Shown here: one piece after another, positions 29,434 through 38,159 of the stretch
How positions within the stretch are numbered: the stretch's first letter is position 1
Layout: each line of letters opens with the position of its first letter
Origin: Dokdonella fugitiva
GTDB lineage: Bacteria; Pseudomonadota; Gammaproteobacteria; Xanthomonadales; Rhodanobacteraceae
Direction: 5' to 3'
Length of the DNA stretch: 64,000 nucleotides
Assembly: GCF_004342425.1 (NCBI RefSeq)
Contig: NZ_SLWQ01000002.1
Location: 496,001-560,000, forward strand
The notes under the pieces: generated by a model
The model's input: the letters and a program-made list of their open reading frames with translations, nothing else
What the model was told of the DNA's origin: nothing
Database searches by the model: none
Made by a program: the position numbers and the translations under genes

Positions 29434-30507
29434 TCACTTGCGCATTCGTCCGCTGAAGGCCGCGTAGCGAGCTGCCGCGGCATCGAACGCTTTGATCGCG
29501 GCGGCGGATGGCGGGTCGAACCAGTCCGGCTCGATCGCGACCGTGGTTTTCGCGAGCGTGCGCTTCCAGCTGCCGGCGATGCGGCCGTCGAGGAGCAACG
29601 CGGGCTTGAAGATGCCGTTGCCGGCGCGCTCCGCATGGGCGGCGTCGAGGAATGCGCTGCGATCGTGGTAGGCGACCGTGTATTCGTCGTAAGCGGGCAG
29701 CAGGTGCACGCGGGCCGGCCTGGCCGGGATGACGTCGTCGCGCGTGGGCAGGTGCCAGTACGCGCGACCATCGATGTCGATGCGTTCGAGCGCGCCGCGC
29801 ACGGCCTCGTGTGCGGCGGCGGCCTCCGCCGCGGCAAGTCCCGACCACCACGCGAAGTCCTGCACGCTGGCCGGGCCGCGGCTCGCGAAATAGCGGCGCG
29901 CGAGTTCGGCCAGTGCATCGTCGCGCGGGCGCGATGGAGCGGGCGGCAACCAGTCGTCGAGCAGCACGAAGGAGTGCTGCTTGCCGATGCGCGTGCCGAA
30001 GCAGAGCACGCCCGCATGCGCGAGCCACCAGACGAGGTGCAGGCCGCGCGAGCCCGCAGTCGGAATGCGCGCGTCGTCGAAGGCCGCGTAGAGCGCCTCG
30101 CGCGCGAGCGCGCGACCACCGTCCAGTACGCGTTCGCAGATGGCGCGTGCGCGCTCCATCACGCGATCATCGAGGTCGAACTCGTCCTTCAGGCGACGCC
30201 GGCTGCGCTCTAGCACGCGCGGCGCGAGCAGCTCGAGCAGCCAGCGATGGTCGGCGCCCGCGACGACGTGCAGGGTGCCGCGCAGCGGCCAACCACGCAC
30301 GATGCTGCGCTCGGCGAACGCATGTTCGACCGACGCCTCGGTTGCGCCCTGCACGCGCTGGCCGAGGCCCCACAGCATGCCGAGGTAGTCCTGTGCCTGC
30401 ACCGCGAGCTGCGCCGTCACGGCTTGCGCAACCGCAGGGAAACCGTCGCCGACGAGGCGTTGGCGGCGCAAACGCGCGCCGGGCAGGTCGAAGCCGCGTC
30501 GCTTCAC
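29434..30507 (-). CDS. Winged-helix DNA glycosylase-like protein (AlkZ/YcaQ, HTH_42 family)
   Basis: A 357-residue protein of the HTH_42 superfamily, which includes AlkZ and YcaQ. These enzymes excise bulky or crosslinked alkylated bases. The catalytic Q-x-Q/D motif appears as Q37-A-Q39 in AVQAQDYLGMLWGLGQRV. Other family blocks are GWPLRGTLHVVAGADHRWLL, YFASRGPASVQDFAWWSGL and LLPAYDEYTVAYHDRSAFL. The start is GTG 30505-30507, fixed by a GTGA overlap with the stop of the DUF3037 gene. It is the last gene of a three-gene overlapping operon with DUF3037 and a HipA-like kinase. Which DNA adduct it acts on is unknown. Confidence 0.85.
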   Translation of the reverse strand: MKRRGFDLPGARLRRQRLVGDGFPAVAQAVTAQLAVQAQDYLGMLWGLGQRVQGATEASVEHAFAERSIVRGWPLRGTLHVVAGADHRWLLELLAPRVLERSRRRLKDEFDLDDRVMERARAICERVLDGGRALAREALYAAFDDARIPTAGSRGLHLVWWLAHAGVLCFGTRIGKQHSFVLLDDWLPPAPSRPRDDALAELARRYFASRGPASVQDFAWWSGLAAAEAAAAHEAVRGALERIDIDGRAYWHLPTRDDVIPARPARVHLLPAYDEYTVAYHDRSAFLDAAHAERAGNGIFKPALLLDGRIAGSWKRTLAKTTVAIEPDWFDPPSAAAIKAFDAAAARYAAFSGRMRK

Positions 30508-30905
30508 GCGCGCGGTGCCCTCAGCGCCGGCGCGCGCACCATCGTGTCGAGCAGGCGTTCGAGCATCGTCGCGTGGTCCTCGCAGCGGCCACCGTGCACG
30601 GGCGAGGTCTGGATCATCGTGCTGCGCGGCGCGGTGAGCCAGCGGAAGCGCTCGCGCGCGGGCAGCCGGCCGATCGGCCCGGCGTCGTCGCCGCCGGCGC
30701 AGATCGCCGCGAACGCGGCGAGGTGCGCGCGCACGGTATCGAGATCGACATCGGGGTCGAGCATACGCAGGCGCGCCTCGTCGAGTTCGATGCGCGCCTC
30801 GAGGAAGCGCCCGGCCCGACACGACAGCACGACGCCCGCATTGACGAACTCGCCGCGTTCGACGCGCGGCACGACGCGGATCACCGCATAGTCATACACG
30901 TGCAC
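30504..30905 (-). CDS. DUF3037 protein
   Basis: A 133-residue protein whose N-terminus YDYAVIRVVPRVERGEFVNA is the diagnostic block of DUF3037. LTAPRSTMIQTSPVHGG is the second conserved segment. The start is GTG at 30903-30905: GGAGG stands six bases upstream. The gene overlaps the HipA-like kinase by 14 bases and its stop overlaps the glycosylase start (GTGA). DUF3037 genes are often found next to HipA-like kinases, which suggests a partner role; no activity is known. Confidence 0.85.
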   Translation of the reverse strand: MHVYDYAVIRVVPRVERGEFVNAGVVLSCRAGRFLEARIELDEARLRMLDPDVDLDTVRAHLAAFAAICAGGDDAGPIGRLPARERFRWLTAPRSTMIQTSPVHGGRCEDHATMLERLLDTMVRAPALRAPRA

Positions 30906-31659
30906 GCAGCGCCTCCTCGACGAACGCGCGCGGCGCTTCGAGCCGCCGGCAGAGGTAATCCGCATAGGCCGCGCGATGCGCCGCGGCGTCGGCGAACGGT
31001 GCATCGCCGCCGAGCCACGCGTCGGGGATCCGCGCGACGACGTTCTCGATCACGTCATGCGACAACAGCGTGACGAGACGCGCGTCGGCCTCGCGCAACT
31101 GCGTCGCGAACGGCAGCAGGACGTGGTCCCTGATGCGCGTGAACGGATCACCCGCGCGCGCGGGGTAGCCGTCCCACGCATGATGGAAGTACAGCGCGGC
31201 GCCGTGGTCGATCAGCCAGAGCTTGCGATGCCAGACGAGCAGGTTGGTGTTGCGCGGCGTGCGGTCGACATTGGTCACGAACGCATCGAACCAGACGATC
31301 GCCGAGGCGAGCGCGGCGTCCGGCCGGTCGACGACGGGATCGAACGTGATCGACCCGGGCAGGTAGTCGAGCGCGAGGTTGAGCCCGCCGCTCGCACGGA
31401 TCAGGTGCTGGATCTCCGGGTCGGGCTCCGTGCGCGCCAGTTCGGGATCGAGTTCGACGAACACGATCTCCGGCACCGGCAGGCCGATCGCGCGCGCGAG
31501 TTCGCCGGCGACGAGTTCGGCGATCAACGCCTTCGGCCCCTGCCCCGCACCGCGGAACTTCAGCACGTACAGGCCCATGTCGTCGCCCTCGACGATCGCC
31601 GGCAGCGAGCCGCCTTCGCGCAGCGGGGTGACGTAGCGGGTCGCGGTGATGGTCCTCAT
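30892..31659 (-). CDS. HipA-like kinase-domain protein (HipA_2 type)
   Basis: A 255-residue protein related to the serine/threonine kinase HipA but lacking the N-terminal HipA subdomain. It has a nucleotide-binding N-lobe (GLYVLKFRGAGQGPKALIAE), the catalytic-loop-like FDAFVTNVDRTPRNTNLLVW and the metal-binding-like WLIDHGAALYFHH. No HipB-type repressor gene lies next to it, so this is not a classic hipBA toxin-antitoxin pair. The ATG at 31657-31659 is chosen over a GTG 15 codons upstream, because the family starts at RTITATRYVTPLREGGS. It heads an operon with DUF3037 and an AlkZ-like protein, all translationally coupled. Confidence 0.85.
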   Translation of the reverse strand: MRTITATRYVTPLREGGSLPAIVEGDDMGLYVLKFRGAGQGPKALIAELVAGELARAIGLPVPEIVFVELDPELARTEPDPEIQHLIRASGGLNLALDYLPGSITFDPVVDRPDAALASAIVWFDAFVTNVDRTPRNTNLLVWHRKLWLIDHGAALYFHHAWDGYPARAGDPFTRIRDHVLLPFATQLREADARLVTLLSHDVIENVVARIPDAWLGGDAPFADAAAHRAAYADYLCRRLEAPRAFVEEALRARV

Positions 31660-31688
31660 GCGCGAAGGATACGGTATGAGGGCTGGAG

Positions 31689-31754
31689 GCATCGCGGGCT
31701 CCACCGCTCCACGTTAGCGCGGCGTACCGTGCAGGAGCGCACCCTGCGCGCGAC
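31689..31754. repeat. Two REP-like elements: family A (31689-31712) and family B (31731-31754)
   Basis: The first, GCATCGCGGGCTCCACCGC followed by TCCAC, is a diverged family A palindrome. The second, GCAGGAGCGCACCCTGCGCG followed by CGAC, is family B. Both lie in the 283-base region upstream of the HipA-like gene (31660-31942), which holds no gene. Confidence 0.6.
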
Positions 31755-31887
31755 GGTCCGCGACGTTCGGGTTCCCACCACGCATCCGGCGAGCGGAAGG
31801 GCGGTGTGTCCGCGCGAAGGCCGTTGCGCCCGCAGACCCGCAGGGCGGATCCGCCTTCATCCCACAGCCGTCGCGCCTCCATGGACA

Positions 31888-31916
31888 AGAAAAAGGGAGG
31901 GACCGAAGTCCCTCCC
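31888..31916 (-). terminator. Rho-independent terminator of the M3 peptidase gene
   Basis: On the minus strand GGGAGGGAC-TTCG-GTCCCTCCC is a perfect 9-bp stem with the extra-stable UUCG tetraloop, followed by TTTTTCTT. It lies 27 bases after the peptidase stop codon. Confidence 0.92.
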
Positions 31917-31942
31917 TCGCATGCTTCGAAAAACGCGAGCGC

Positions 31943-34114
31943 CTACTTCGCGGCCGGCGATTCTTCCTTGAGGCCACGCTGCTCGAGCAGCGGCTCGACG
32001 CTCGGATCGCGGCCGCGGAAGTCGCGGTACATCTTCGCCATGTCCTCGGTGCTGCCGCGCGAGAGCACCATGTCGCGGAAACGCTGGCCGTTCTCGCGCG
32101 TCATGCCGCCGTGCTCGCGGAACCAGTAGAACGCGTCGTGGTCGAGCACCTCGCTCCAGAGGTAGGCGTAGTAGCCGGCCGCGTAGCCGCCGCCCCAGAT
32201 GTGCGCGAAGTACGAGGTGCGGTAGCGCGGCGGGACTTCGTACATGTCGATCTTGAAGTCGTGCAGCGTCTTCTTCTCGAATGCATCGACGTCCTGCTTG
32301 CCGGCGTCGGCGGGGAGCGAATGCCAGCTCATGTCGAGCAGCGCGGCGGCGAGGTACTCGACCGTCGCGAAGCCCTGGTCGAAGGTCTTGGACTTCTTGA
32401 TCTTCTCGACCAGCTCGGCCGGCATCGGCGCGCCGGTCTGGTAGTGCTTGGCGAAGTTCGCGAACACCTTCGGATCGCTTGCCCAGTGCTCGTTGAACTG
32501 CGACGGGAACTCGACGAAGTCGCGCGGCACGCCGGTGCCGGACAGGGTCGGGTACTTCACGTTCGAGAACATGCCGTGCAGCGCATGGCCGAACTCGTGG
32601 AACATCGTCGTCGCGTCGTCCCAGCTGATCAGCGCCGGCTGGCCCGCGGCCGGCTTGGTGAAGTTGCAGACGTTGAACACGACCGGCTTGGTGCCGAGCA
32701 GGCCCGACTGGCCGACGAAGTTGTCCATCCACGCGCCGCCGCGCTTGCTGTCGCGCTTCCAGTAGTCCGCGTAGAACAGTGCCAGCGACGTGCCGTCCTT
32801 GTCGAACACTTCGAATACGCGCACGTCCGGGTGGTAGACCGGAATGTCCTTGCGCTCCTTGAACGTGAGTCCGTACATCTGGTTGGCGGCGTAGAACACG
32901 CCATCCTGCAGCACGCGGTTGATCTCGAGGTACGGCTTGATCTGCGACTCGTCGAGGTCGTACTGCGCCTTGCGCACCTTCTCGGCGTAGTGCTGCCAGT
33001 CCCAAGGCGCGAGCTTGAAGCCGCCGTTTTCCTTGTCGATGAGCGCCTGCATCGCGGCCGCCTCACCGCGCGCCTTCGCGGTCGCCGCAGGCACCATGTC
33101 GGTCATGAGCTTCTCGGCCGCCTCGGGCGTCTTCGCCATCTGGTCTTCGAGCGTGTAGGCGGCGTAGTTCGGGTAGCCGAGCAGCTTGGCGCGCTCGGCG
33201 CGCAGCACGGCGAGGCGCTGGATGATCGCGCGCGTATCGTTCGCATCGCCGTGCTCGGCGCGCATCGTCGAAGCCTCGAACAGCTTCTCGCGCGTGGCGC
33301 GGTTCTCGAGCGAAACCTGCGCCGGCTGCTGCGTGGTGTTCTGCAGGGTGAGCGCGTACTTGCCCTCCTGCTTGCGCGCCTTCGCCGCATCGGCCGCGGC
33401 GGCGATGTCGGCATCGGAGAGACCGGCGAGTTCCGCCTTGTCGGACACGATCACCGCGCCCGCGTTGCTGGCCGCGAGCAGCTTGGTGCCAAACTCGGTC
33501 GTGAGCGTCGACTCTTCCTTGTTGAGCTCGCGCAGCTTCGCCTTGTCGGCCTCGCCGAGCTGGGCGCCCGCGCGCACAAAGTTGCGGTAGTAGCGCTCGA
33601 CCAGCTCGGTCTGCTCGGCATCGAGGCCGAGCGACGCGCGCGCGTCGTAGAGCTTCTTCACGCGCTGGAACAGCTTGTCGTTGAGATAAATCGCATCCTG
33701 GTGCTCGGCGAGCTTCGGAGCGACTGCCGCCTGCACCTTCTGCAGCGTCTCGTTGGTGTTGGCGCTCGTGATCGCGCCGAACACCGCGCCGACGCGGTTC
33801 AGGGTCTGGCCGCTGCGCTCCATCGCTTCGATCGTGTTGGCGAACGTCGGCTCGTCCTTCGACGCGGCGATCTTCCCGATCTCGGCGATCTGCTCGCGCA
33901 TGCCCGCCTCGATCGCCGGCTGGTAGTCGGCGTCCTTGATCTTGTCGAACGGCGGCGCGTGGAACGGCAGCGTGCTCTCGTGCGCGAACGGATTGCTCGC
34001 CGGCAGCGCCGCGGTGGCAGCCTTGGCGAACACCTCGGCCGGTTGCAGCACGGCGGCGGTGGCGCCGAACAGGATCAGGTTCATCGTCGTCGTGAGGATC
34101 TTCGTTCGCAGCAT
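31943..34114 (-). CDS. dcp: Periplasmic M3-family peptidase (dipeptidyl carboxypeptidase)
   Basis: A zinc metallopeptidase of 723 residues that removes dipeptides from peptide C-termini. The signal peptide MLRTKILTTTMNLILFGATAAVLQPAEVFA suggests export to the periplasm. The zinc motif HEFGH lies near residue 505 in TMFHEFGHALHGMFSNV, with the third ligand Glu in VEFPSQFNEHW. The C-terminal block IWGGGYAAGYYAYLWSEVLD is typical of Dcp/OpdA. The ATG at 34112-34114 is preferred to the one 14 codons upstream. A strong terminator follows. Sequence alone does not separate Dcp from oligopeptidase A, but the signal peptide and length favour Dcp. Confidence 0.92.
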   Translation of the reverse strand: MLRTKILTTTMNLILFGATAAVLQPAEVFAKAATAALPASNPFAHESTLPFHAPPFDKIKDADYQPAIEAGMREQIAEIGKIAASKDEPTFANTIEAMERSGQTLNRVGAVFGAITSANTNETLQKVQAAVAPKLAEHQDAIYLNDKLFQRVKKLYDARASLGLDAEQTELVERYYRNFVRAGAQLGEADKAKLRELNKEESTLTTEFGTKLLAASNAGAVIVSDKAELAGLSDADIAAAADAAKARKQEGKYALTLQNTTQQPAQVSLENRATREKLFEASTMRAEHGDANDTRAIIQRLAVLRAERAKLLGYPNYAAYTLEDQMAKTPEAAEKLMTDMVPAATAKARGEAAAMQALIDKENGGFKLAPWDWQHYAEKVRKAQYDLDESQIKPYLEINRVLQDGVFYAANQMYGLTFKERKDIPVYHPDVRVFEVFDKDGTSLALFYADYWKRDSKRGGAWMDNFVGQSGLLGTKPVVFNVCNFTKPAAGQPALISWDDATTMFHEFGHALHGMFSNVKYPTLSGTGVPRDFVEFPSQFNEHWASDPKVFANFAKHYQTGAPMPAELVEKIKKSKTFDQGFATVEYLAAALLDMSWHSLPADAGKQDVDAFEKKTLHDFKIDMYEVPPRYRTSYFAHIWGGGYAAGYYAYLWSEVLDHDAFYWFREHGGMTRENGQRFRDMVLSRGSTEDMAKMYRDFRGRDPSVEPLLEQRGLKEESPAAK

Positions 34115-34267
34115 TGGGGTTCCCCGTAGCGGAAAAAGGCGGCGGAGCGGACGCAAACCGACGCATGGCCGGCCAGCCTAGTCGCGGGCCGGGGCGGCCG
34201 CCATGTGCCATTCGGCCCATGCGGCGGCCGAGGGCCGAAGGCCCCGGGGCTGAGGGCCGCGCCCCCT

Positions 34268-34311
34268 GCAGGAGCGCACCCCGTGCGCGACCACCGCAGG
34301 GCGGGCTCCTA
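34268..34311. repeat. REP-like family B element with inverted half-copy
   Basis: GCAGGAGCGCACCCCGTGCG then CGACC at 34268-34292, followed at 34296-34311 by CAGGGCGGGCTCCTAC, an inverted partner. The partner contains the stop codon of the TesA-like gene (34309-34311). To the left, 34225-34262 holds GGGC-rich tandem pieces of the GGGCTGA type. Nothing else is seen between the peptidase and esterase genes. Confidence 0.6.
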
Positions 34312-34917
34312 CATCAACGCAGGCTCGAGGACCTTCCACACGTTCTCGAGCACCCGCGGCTCGGCTGCGGCGCGTGGATGGAGGCCGTCGTCCTGCATCA
34401 GCGCGGGGTCGAGCGCGACGCCGTCGAGCAGGAACGGGACCAACGGCACGTTGAATTCGCCGGCGAGGCCCCGATACAACTCGCGCAGGCCGTCGCGGTA
34501 GTGCGGCCCGTAGTTCACGGGCAGCTCGATGCCGACCAGCACGGCGCGCGCGCCGGCCCCGCGCACGGCCTCGAGGATCTTCGCGAGGTTCGCGCGCAAC
34601 TGCGCGAGCGGCAACCCGCGCAGGCCGTCGTTGGCACCGAGTTCGACCACGACGAGCGCCGGCGCATGCTCCTTCAGCAACGCCGGCAGGCGCGCGAGGC
34701 CGCCGGCACTGGTCTCGCCGCTGATGCTGGCGTTGACGACTTTACGTATGGGCTTGGCGGACGCGAGGCGTTCTTCGAGCAACGCGACCCAGCCTTCCCT
34801 CGGCGAGATGCCGTAGGCGGCCGACAGCGAATCGCCGAGCACGAGCACCGGGCCCGGCGCGGCGACGGCGGGCGTAGCGGACAACGACAACAGCAACACG
34901 AAAAGGATACGCAGCAT
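34309..34917 (-). CDS. tesA: Arylesterase / TesA-like SGNH lysophospholipase
   Basis: A periplasmic SGNH hydrolase of 202 residues (E. coli TesA has 208) that cleaves thioesters, esters and lysophospholipids. The signal peptide is MLRILFVLLLSLSATPAVAA. The SGNH residues are visible: S30 in LVLGDSLSAAYG, G in NASISGETSAGG, N in VVELGANDGLRG, and D and H in QDDGLHPRA. The start codon overlaps that of the divergent ABC transporter gene: both read from the palindrome CATG at 34915-34918. The tesA / ybbA-ybbP divergent arrangement is also known from E. coli. Confidence 0.94.
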   Translation of the reverse strand: MLRILFVLLLSLSATPAVAAPGPVLVLGDSLSAAYGISPREGWVALLEERLASAKPIRKVVNASISGETSAGGLARLPALLKEHAPALVVVELGANDGLRGLPLAQLRANLAKILEAVRGAGARAVLVGIELPVNYGPHYRDGLRELYRGLAGEFNVPLVPFLLDGVALDPALMQDDGLHPRAAAEPRVLENVWKVLEPALM

Positions 34918-35677
34918 GAGTGACGGCACCGGATCGGCCTTGTATGCGAGCGAGGTTAGCAAAACCGTCGACGGCCCCGACGGCCGCCTGACGATCCTCG
35001 ACCGCGTGAGCCTCGCGGTCGAACGCGGCGACAGCCTCGCGATCGTCGGCGCATCGGGTTCGGGCAAGACCACCCTGCTCGGCCTGCTCGCCGGCCTCGA
35101 CCGGCCGAGTTCGGGCACGATCGCACTCGCCGGCGAGCGCCTTGACGCGCTCGACGAGGAAGCGCGCGCACGCCTTCGCCGCAGCCGCGTCGGCTTCGTA
35201 TTCCAGAGCTTCCACCTGTTACCGGCGCTGAACGCCGAAGAAAACGTCATGCTGCCGCTCGAACTCGACGGCCGCGACGACGCGCGCGAACGCGCCGCCG
35301 ACGCACTCGCTCGGGTCGGCCTCGGCGCGCGCCGCCATCACTATCCCGCGCAACTCTCCGGCGGCGAGCAGCAGCGCGTCGCGCTCGCGCGCGCGTTCGT
35401 GCATGGTCCCGACATCCTGTTCGCGGACGAGCCGACCGGCAACCTCGACCAGCGCACCGGCGCCGGCATCGGCGATCTCCTTTTCGCGCTCAACCGCGAG
35501 CACGCGACCACCCTCGTGCTTGTCACGCACGACGCCACCCTCGCGGCGCGCTGCGCGCGCAGCCTGCGCTTGCGGGAGGGCCGCATAGAGGCCTCTGCCG
35601 CCGCAGGAGAGGGGGAGACCATTGGCAAAGCGGATGGCGGGATGAGCGAAGCCACGCGACGAGAGTCCCAGGCATGA
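34916..35677 (+). CDS. ybbA: ABC transporter ATP-binding protein, YbbA/LolD-like
   Basis: A cytoplasmic ATPase of 253 residues that drives the membrane protein encoded next to it. The Walker A is GASGSGKTT, the Q-loop VFQSFHLL, the signature LSGGEQQRVALARA, the Walker B DILFADEPTGNLD and the switch His VTHD. It belongs to the MacB/LolD group, which works by mechanotransmission on lipids or peptides rather than classic transport. It shares CATG with the divergent tesA start. Its last four bases overlap the start of ybbP (ATGA). The C-terminus carries about 30 extra low-complexity residues. Confidence 0.94.
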   Translation: MSDGTGSALYASEVSKTVDGPDGRLTILDRVSLAVERGDSLAIVGASGSGKTTLLGLLAGLDRPSSGTIALAGERLDALDEEARARLRRSRVGFVFQSFHLLPALNAEENVMLPLELDGRDDARERAADALARVGLGARRHHYPAQLSGGEQQRVALARAFVHGPDILFADEPTGNLDQRTGAGIGDLLFALNREHATTLVLVTHDATLAARCARSLRLREGRIEASAAAGEGETIGKADGGMSEATRRESQA

Positions 35678-38154
35678 GGCCCCTTGCTTTCGCCGCACGC
35701 AGCCTGCGCCGCGAATTCCGCCACGCGGAACTCGCGACGCTCGCGATGGCGCTCGTGCTCGCGGTCGCCGCGATGGCTGCGGTCGCGACGCTCGCCGCGC
35801 GCGTCGAACGCGCGCTCGTCGCCTCGGCCGCCGAACTCATCGGCGGCGATCTCGCGCTTGGTTCGCCGCGCGCGTTGCCGACCGGACTCGCAGAAGAAGC
35901 GCAGCGACGCGGCCTCGCGATCAACCACCTCGCCCAGTTTCCGAGCGTCCTGTTCGCCAACGAACGCAGCCAGCTGTGCGAGGTGCGCGCGAGCGACGCC
36001 GCGTTCCCGCTGCGCGGCGCGCTCAGCGTGCGCGGCGCCGACGGCGTCGAGCGCGACGCGCACGCGCCGCCGCCGGGGTCGATCTACGCCGACCATGCCG
36101 CGCTCGTCGCGCTCGGCGTCGCGGTCGGCGCGAACGTGCAGCTCGGTGGCCGCGAACTCGCCGTCGCCGGCGAGATCGCCAAGGCACCCGACAGCGGCAA
36201 CCCGTTCCGCATCGCGCCGCGCGTGCTCATGAACCTCGGCGACGCCGAGGCGGGTGGCCTGCTCGGCGCGGGCAGCCGCGCCGGCCATCGCCTGCTGCTC
36301 GCCGGCGACAGCGATGCGATCGCCGCGTTCGCGGCCTGGGCGAAACCGAACCTGCCCGCGGGCGCGCGCATCACGACCGTGCAGGACGCGCAGCAGAACC
36401 TGCGCAACGCGTTCGAACGCGGCGAGGGCTTCCTGCGCCTCGCCGCGCTGCTCGCCGCGCTGCTTTCGGGCGTCGCGATCGCGCTCGGCGCACAGCGCTT
36501 CGCGCGACGCAAGAGCGAGGAAGTCGCGCTGCTGCGTTGCCTCGGCGCGCGCCGTGGCGAGATCCTCGCCGCGCTGCTGCTCGAACTTGCGTTGCTCGCG
36601 GTGCCGGCGTGCCTCGCCGGGCTCGCGCTCGGCCTCGGCCTGCAGCAGCTCGTGTTCGAACTCGCGAGCGGCCTCCTGCCCGGCGCGCCACCGGAACTGC
36701 CGTGGGGCCCGCCGCTCGCCGCGCTGCTCGTCGGCGTAGCCGTGCTGTTCGGCTTCGCATTGCCGCCGCTGCTGCGCCTGCGCGACGTCGAGCCGCTGCG
36801 CGTGTTCCGCCACGACCTCGTCGCGCGCGTGCGCCGCTTCGATGTGCTTTATCTCTTGCCCGTCGCGGTCGGCGCCTTGCTCGTGTTGGTCGGTGCCGGC
36901 AGCGCGCGCCTCGCCGGCACGCTCGGCATCGGTTTCGCCGCGGTCGCGCTCGCGACGTTGGTGCTCGGCCTCGCCCTGCTCTGGTGCGTGCGCCGCGTCT
37001 CCACGCGCCTGCGCGGCGCGCTGCGCTTCGGCCTCGCCAACCTGCCGCGCCGGCGCGCGCTGACCCTGCTGCAGACCGGCGCGCTCGCTCTCAGCCTCAC
37101 CGCGCTCGCCGTGCTCGGCGTGATCGGCCCGTCGCTGCTCGAACGCTGGCGCGCCGACCTGCCGCCCGACACGCCGAACTGGTTCGCGATCAACCTGCAG
37201 CCCGAGCAGGAAGCTTCGTTGCGCGAGCGCCTGCAGGCAATGGACGCATCGAACGTCAACCTGCTGCCGCTCGCCTCCGGCAAGCTCGTCGCGATCAACG
37301 GCCACGCGCCCGTGGCCGCCGAGAAGGGCGACCGCCGCGCGGGCGACTTCATCGAAGGCGAAGTGCGCGCGAGCTGGAGCGATACCCTGCCGGAAGCGAA
37401 CCGGCTCGTGCAGGGACGCTGGTTCGACGCCGCGACCAGGCGACCGGCGATCTCGGTCGAACAGGTCTGGGTCGAGCTGTTCGACCTCAAGCTCGGCGAT
37501 ACCCTCACCTTGCGCTTCGGCGATCGCGAGATCGCCGCCGAGGTCACGAGCATCCGCAAGGTCGAGTGGGATTCGTTCCGCGCGAACTTCTTCCTCATGC
37601 TCGATCCCGCGACCGGCGCAGAACTGCCGCACAGCATGGTCGCGAGCTTTCATCTCGCCGGCGATGGCGCCGCTCCCCTCGCGGCGCTGTCTCGCGACTT
37701 CCCCAACCTGTCGCTGATCGACCTCAACGCCGTGCTCGACCGCATCCGCGACATCATCGGCCGCGTCACCAGCGCGGCGAGCTGGGTGCTCGGCTTCAGC
37801 CTCGTCGCCGGCATGCTCGTGCTGCTCGCCGCCCTCGCCGCGACCGCCGACGAACGGCGCTTCGAGGCCGCGCTGCTGCGCACGCTCGGCGCGCACGGCC
37901 GCCAGCTCGCGATCGCGGTGCTCGCCGAGTTCGTCGCGCTCGGCCTGCTCGCGGGCGGCATCGCCGTCGCCGCCGCCGCCGCGCTCGGCAACGCGCTCGC
38001 CGCCGGCGTGTTCAAACTGGAAGGGTATACACCGCCGCTCGGTCAGCTCGCCCTGCTGGTCGCGGCCGCGGCGGCGCTGGTCGCGTTCGCCGGCTGGGCC
38101 GGCACGCGGCGCATTGCGCGCACGTCGCCGATGGCGGTGCTGCGCCGCGCCTGA
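35674..38154 (+). CDS. ybbP: FtsX-like ABC permease, YbbP family
   Basis: An 826-residue inner-membrane protein with the YbbP layout. One N-terminal transmembrane segment and a large periplasmic domain come first, followed by FtsX domains: LRLAALLAALLSGVAIALGAQ onward and LVAGMLVLLAALAATADERR at the end. The blocks EEVALLRCLGARRGEIL and FEAALLRTLGAHGRQLA are the coupling regions that touch the ATPase. YbbA-YbbP with TesA is thought to act on lipids or lysophospholipids at the envelope, though the substrate is not settled. It is coupled to ybbA by an ATGA overlap. Confidence 0.93.
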   Translation: MRPLAFAARSLRREFRHAELATLAMALVLAVAAMAAVATLAARVERALVASAAELIGGDLALGSPRALPTGLAEEAQRRGLAINHLAQFPSVLFANERSQLCEVRASDAAFPLRGALSVRGADGVERDAHAPPPGSIYADHAALVALGVAVGANVQLGGRELAVAGEIAKAPDSGNPFRIAPRVLMNLGDAEAGGLLGAGSRAGHRLLLAGDSDAIAAFAAWAKPNLPAGARITTVQDAQQNLRNAFERGEGFLRLAALLAALLSGVAIALGAQRFARRKSEEVALLRCLGARRGEILAALLLELALLAVPACLAGLALGLGLQQLVFELASGLLPGAPPELPWGPPLAALLVGVAVLFGFALPPLLRLRDVEPLRVFRHDLVARVRRFDVLYLLPVAVGALLVLVGAGSARLAGTLGIGFAAVALATLVLGLALLWCVRRVSTRLRGALRFGLANLPRRRALTLLQTGALALSLTALAVLGVIGPSLLERWRADLPPDTPNWFAINLQPEQEASLRERLQAMDASNVNLLPLASGKLVAINGHAPVAAEKGDRRAGDFIEGEVRASWSDTLPEANRLVQGRWFDAATRRPAISVEQVWVELFDLKLGDTLTLRFGDREIAAEVTSIRKVEWDSFRANFFLMLDPATGAELPHSMVASFHLAGDGAAPLAALSRDFPNLSLIDLNAVLDRIRDIIGRVTSAASWVLGFSLVAGMLVLLAALAATADERRFEAALLRTLGAHGRQLAIAVLAEFVALGLLAGGIAVAAAAALGNALAAGVFKLEGYTPPLGQLALLVAAAAALVAFAGWAGTRRIARTSPMAVLRRA

Positions 38155-38159
38155 ACGGA

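Noticed and set aside
30892..31659. hipBA toxin-antitoxin locus
   Set aside because: There is no helix-turn-helix HipB gene, and the kinase lacks the N-terminal HipA subdomain; only the kinase fold is shared.
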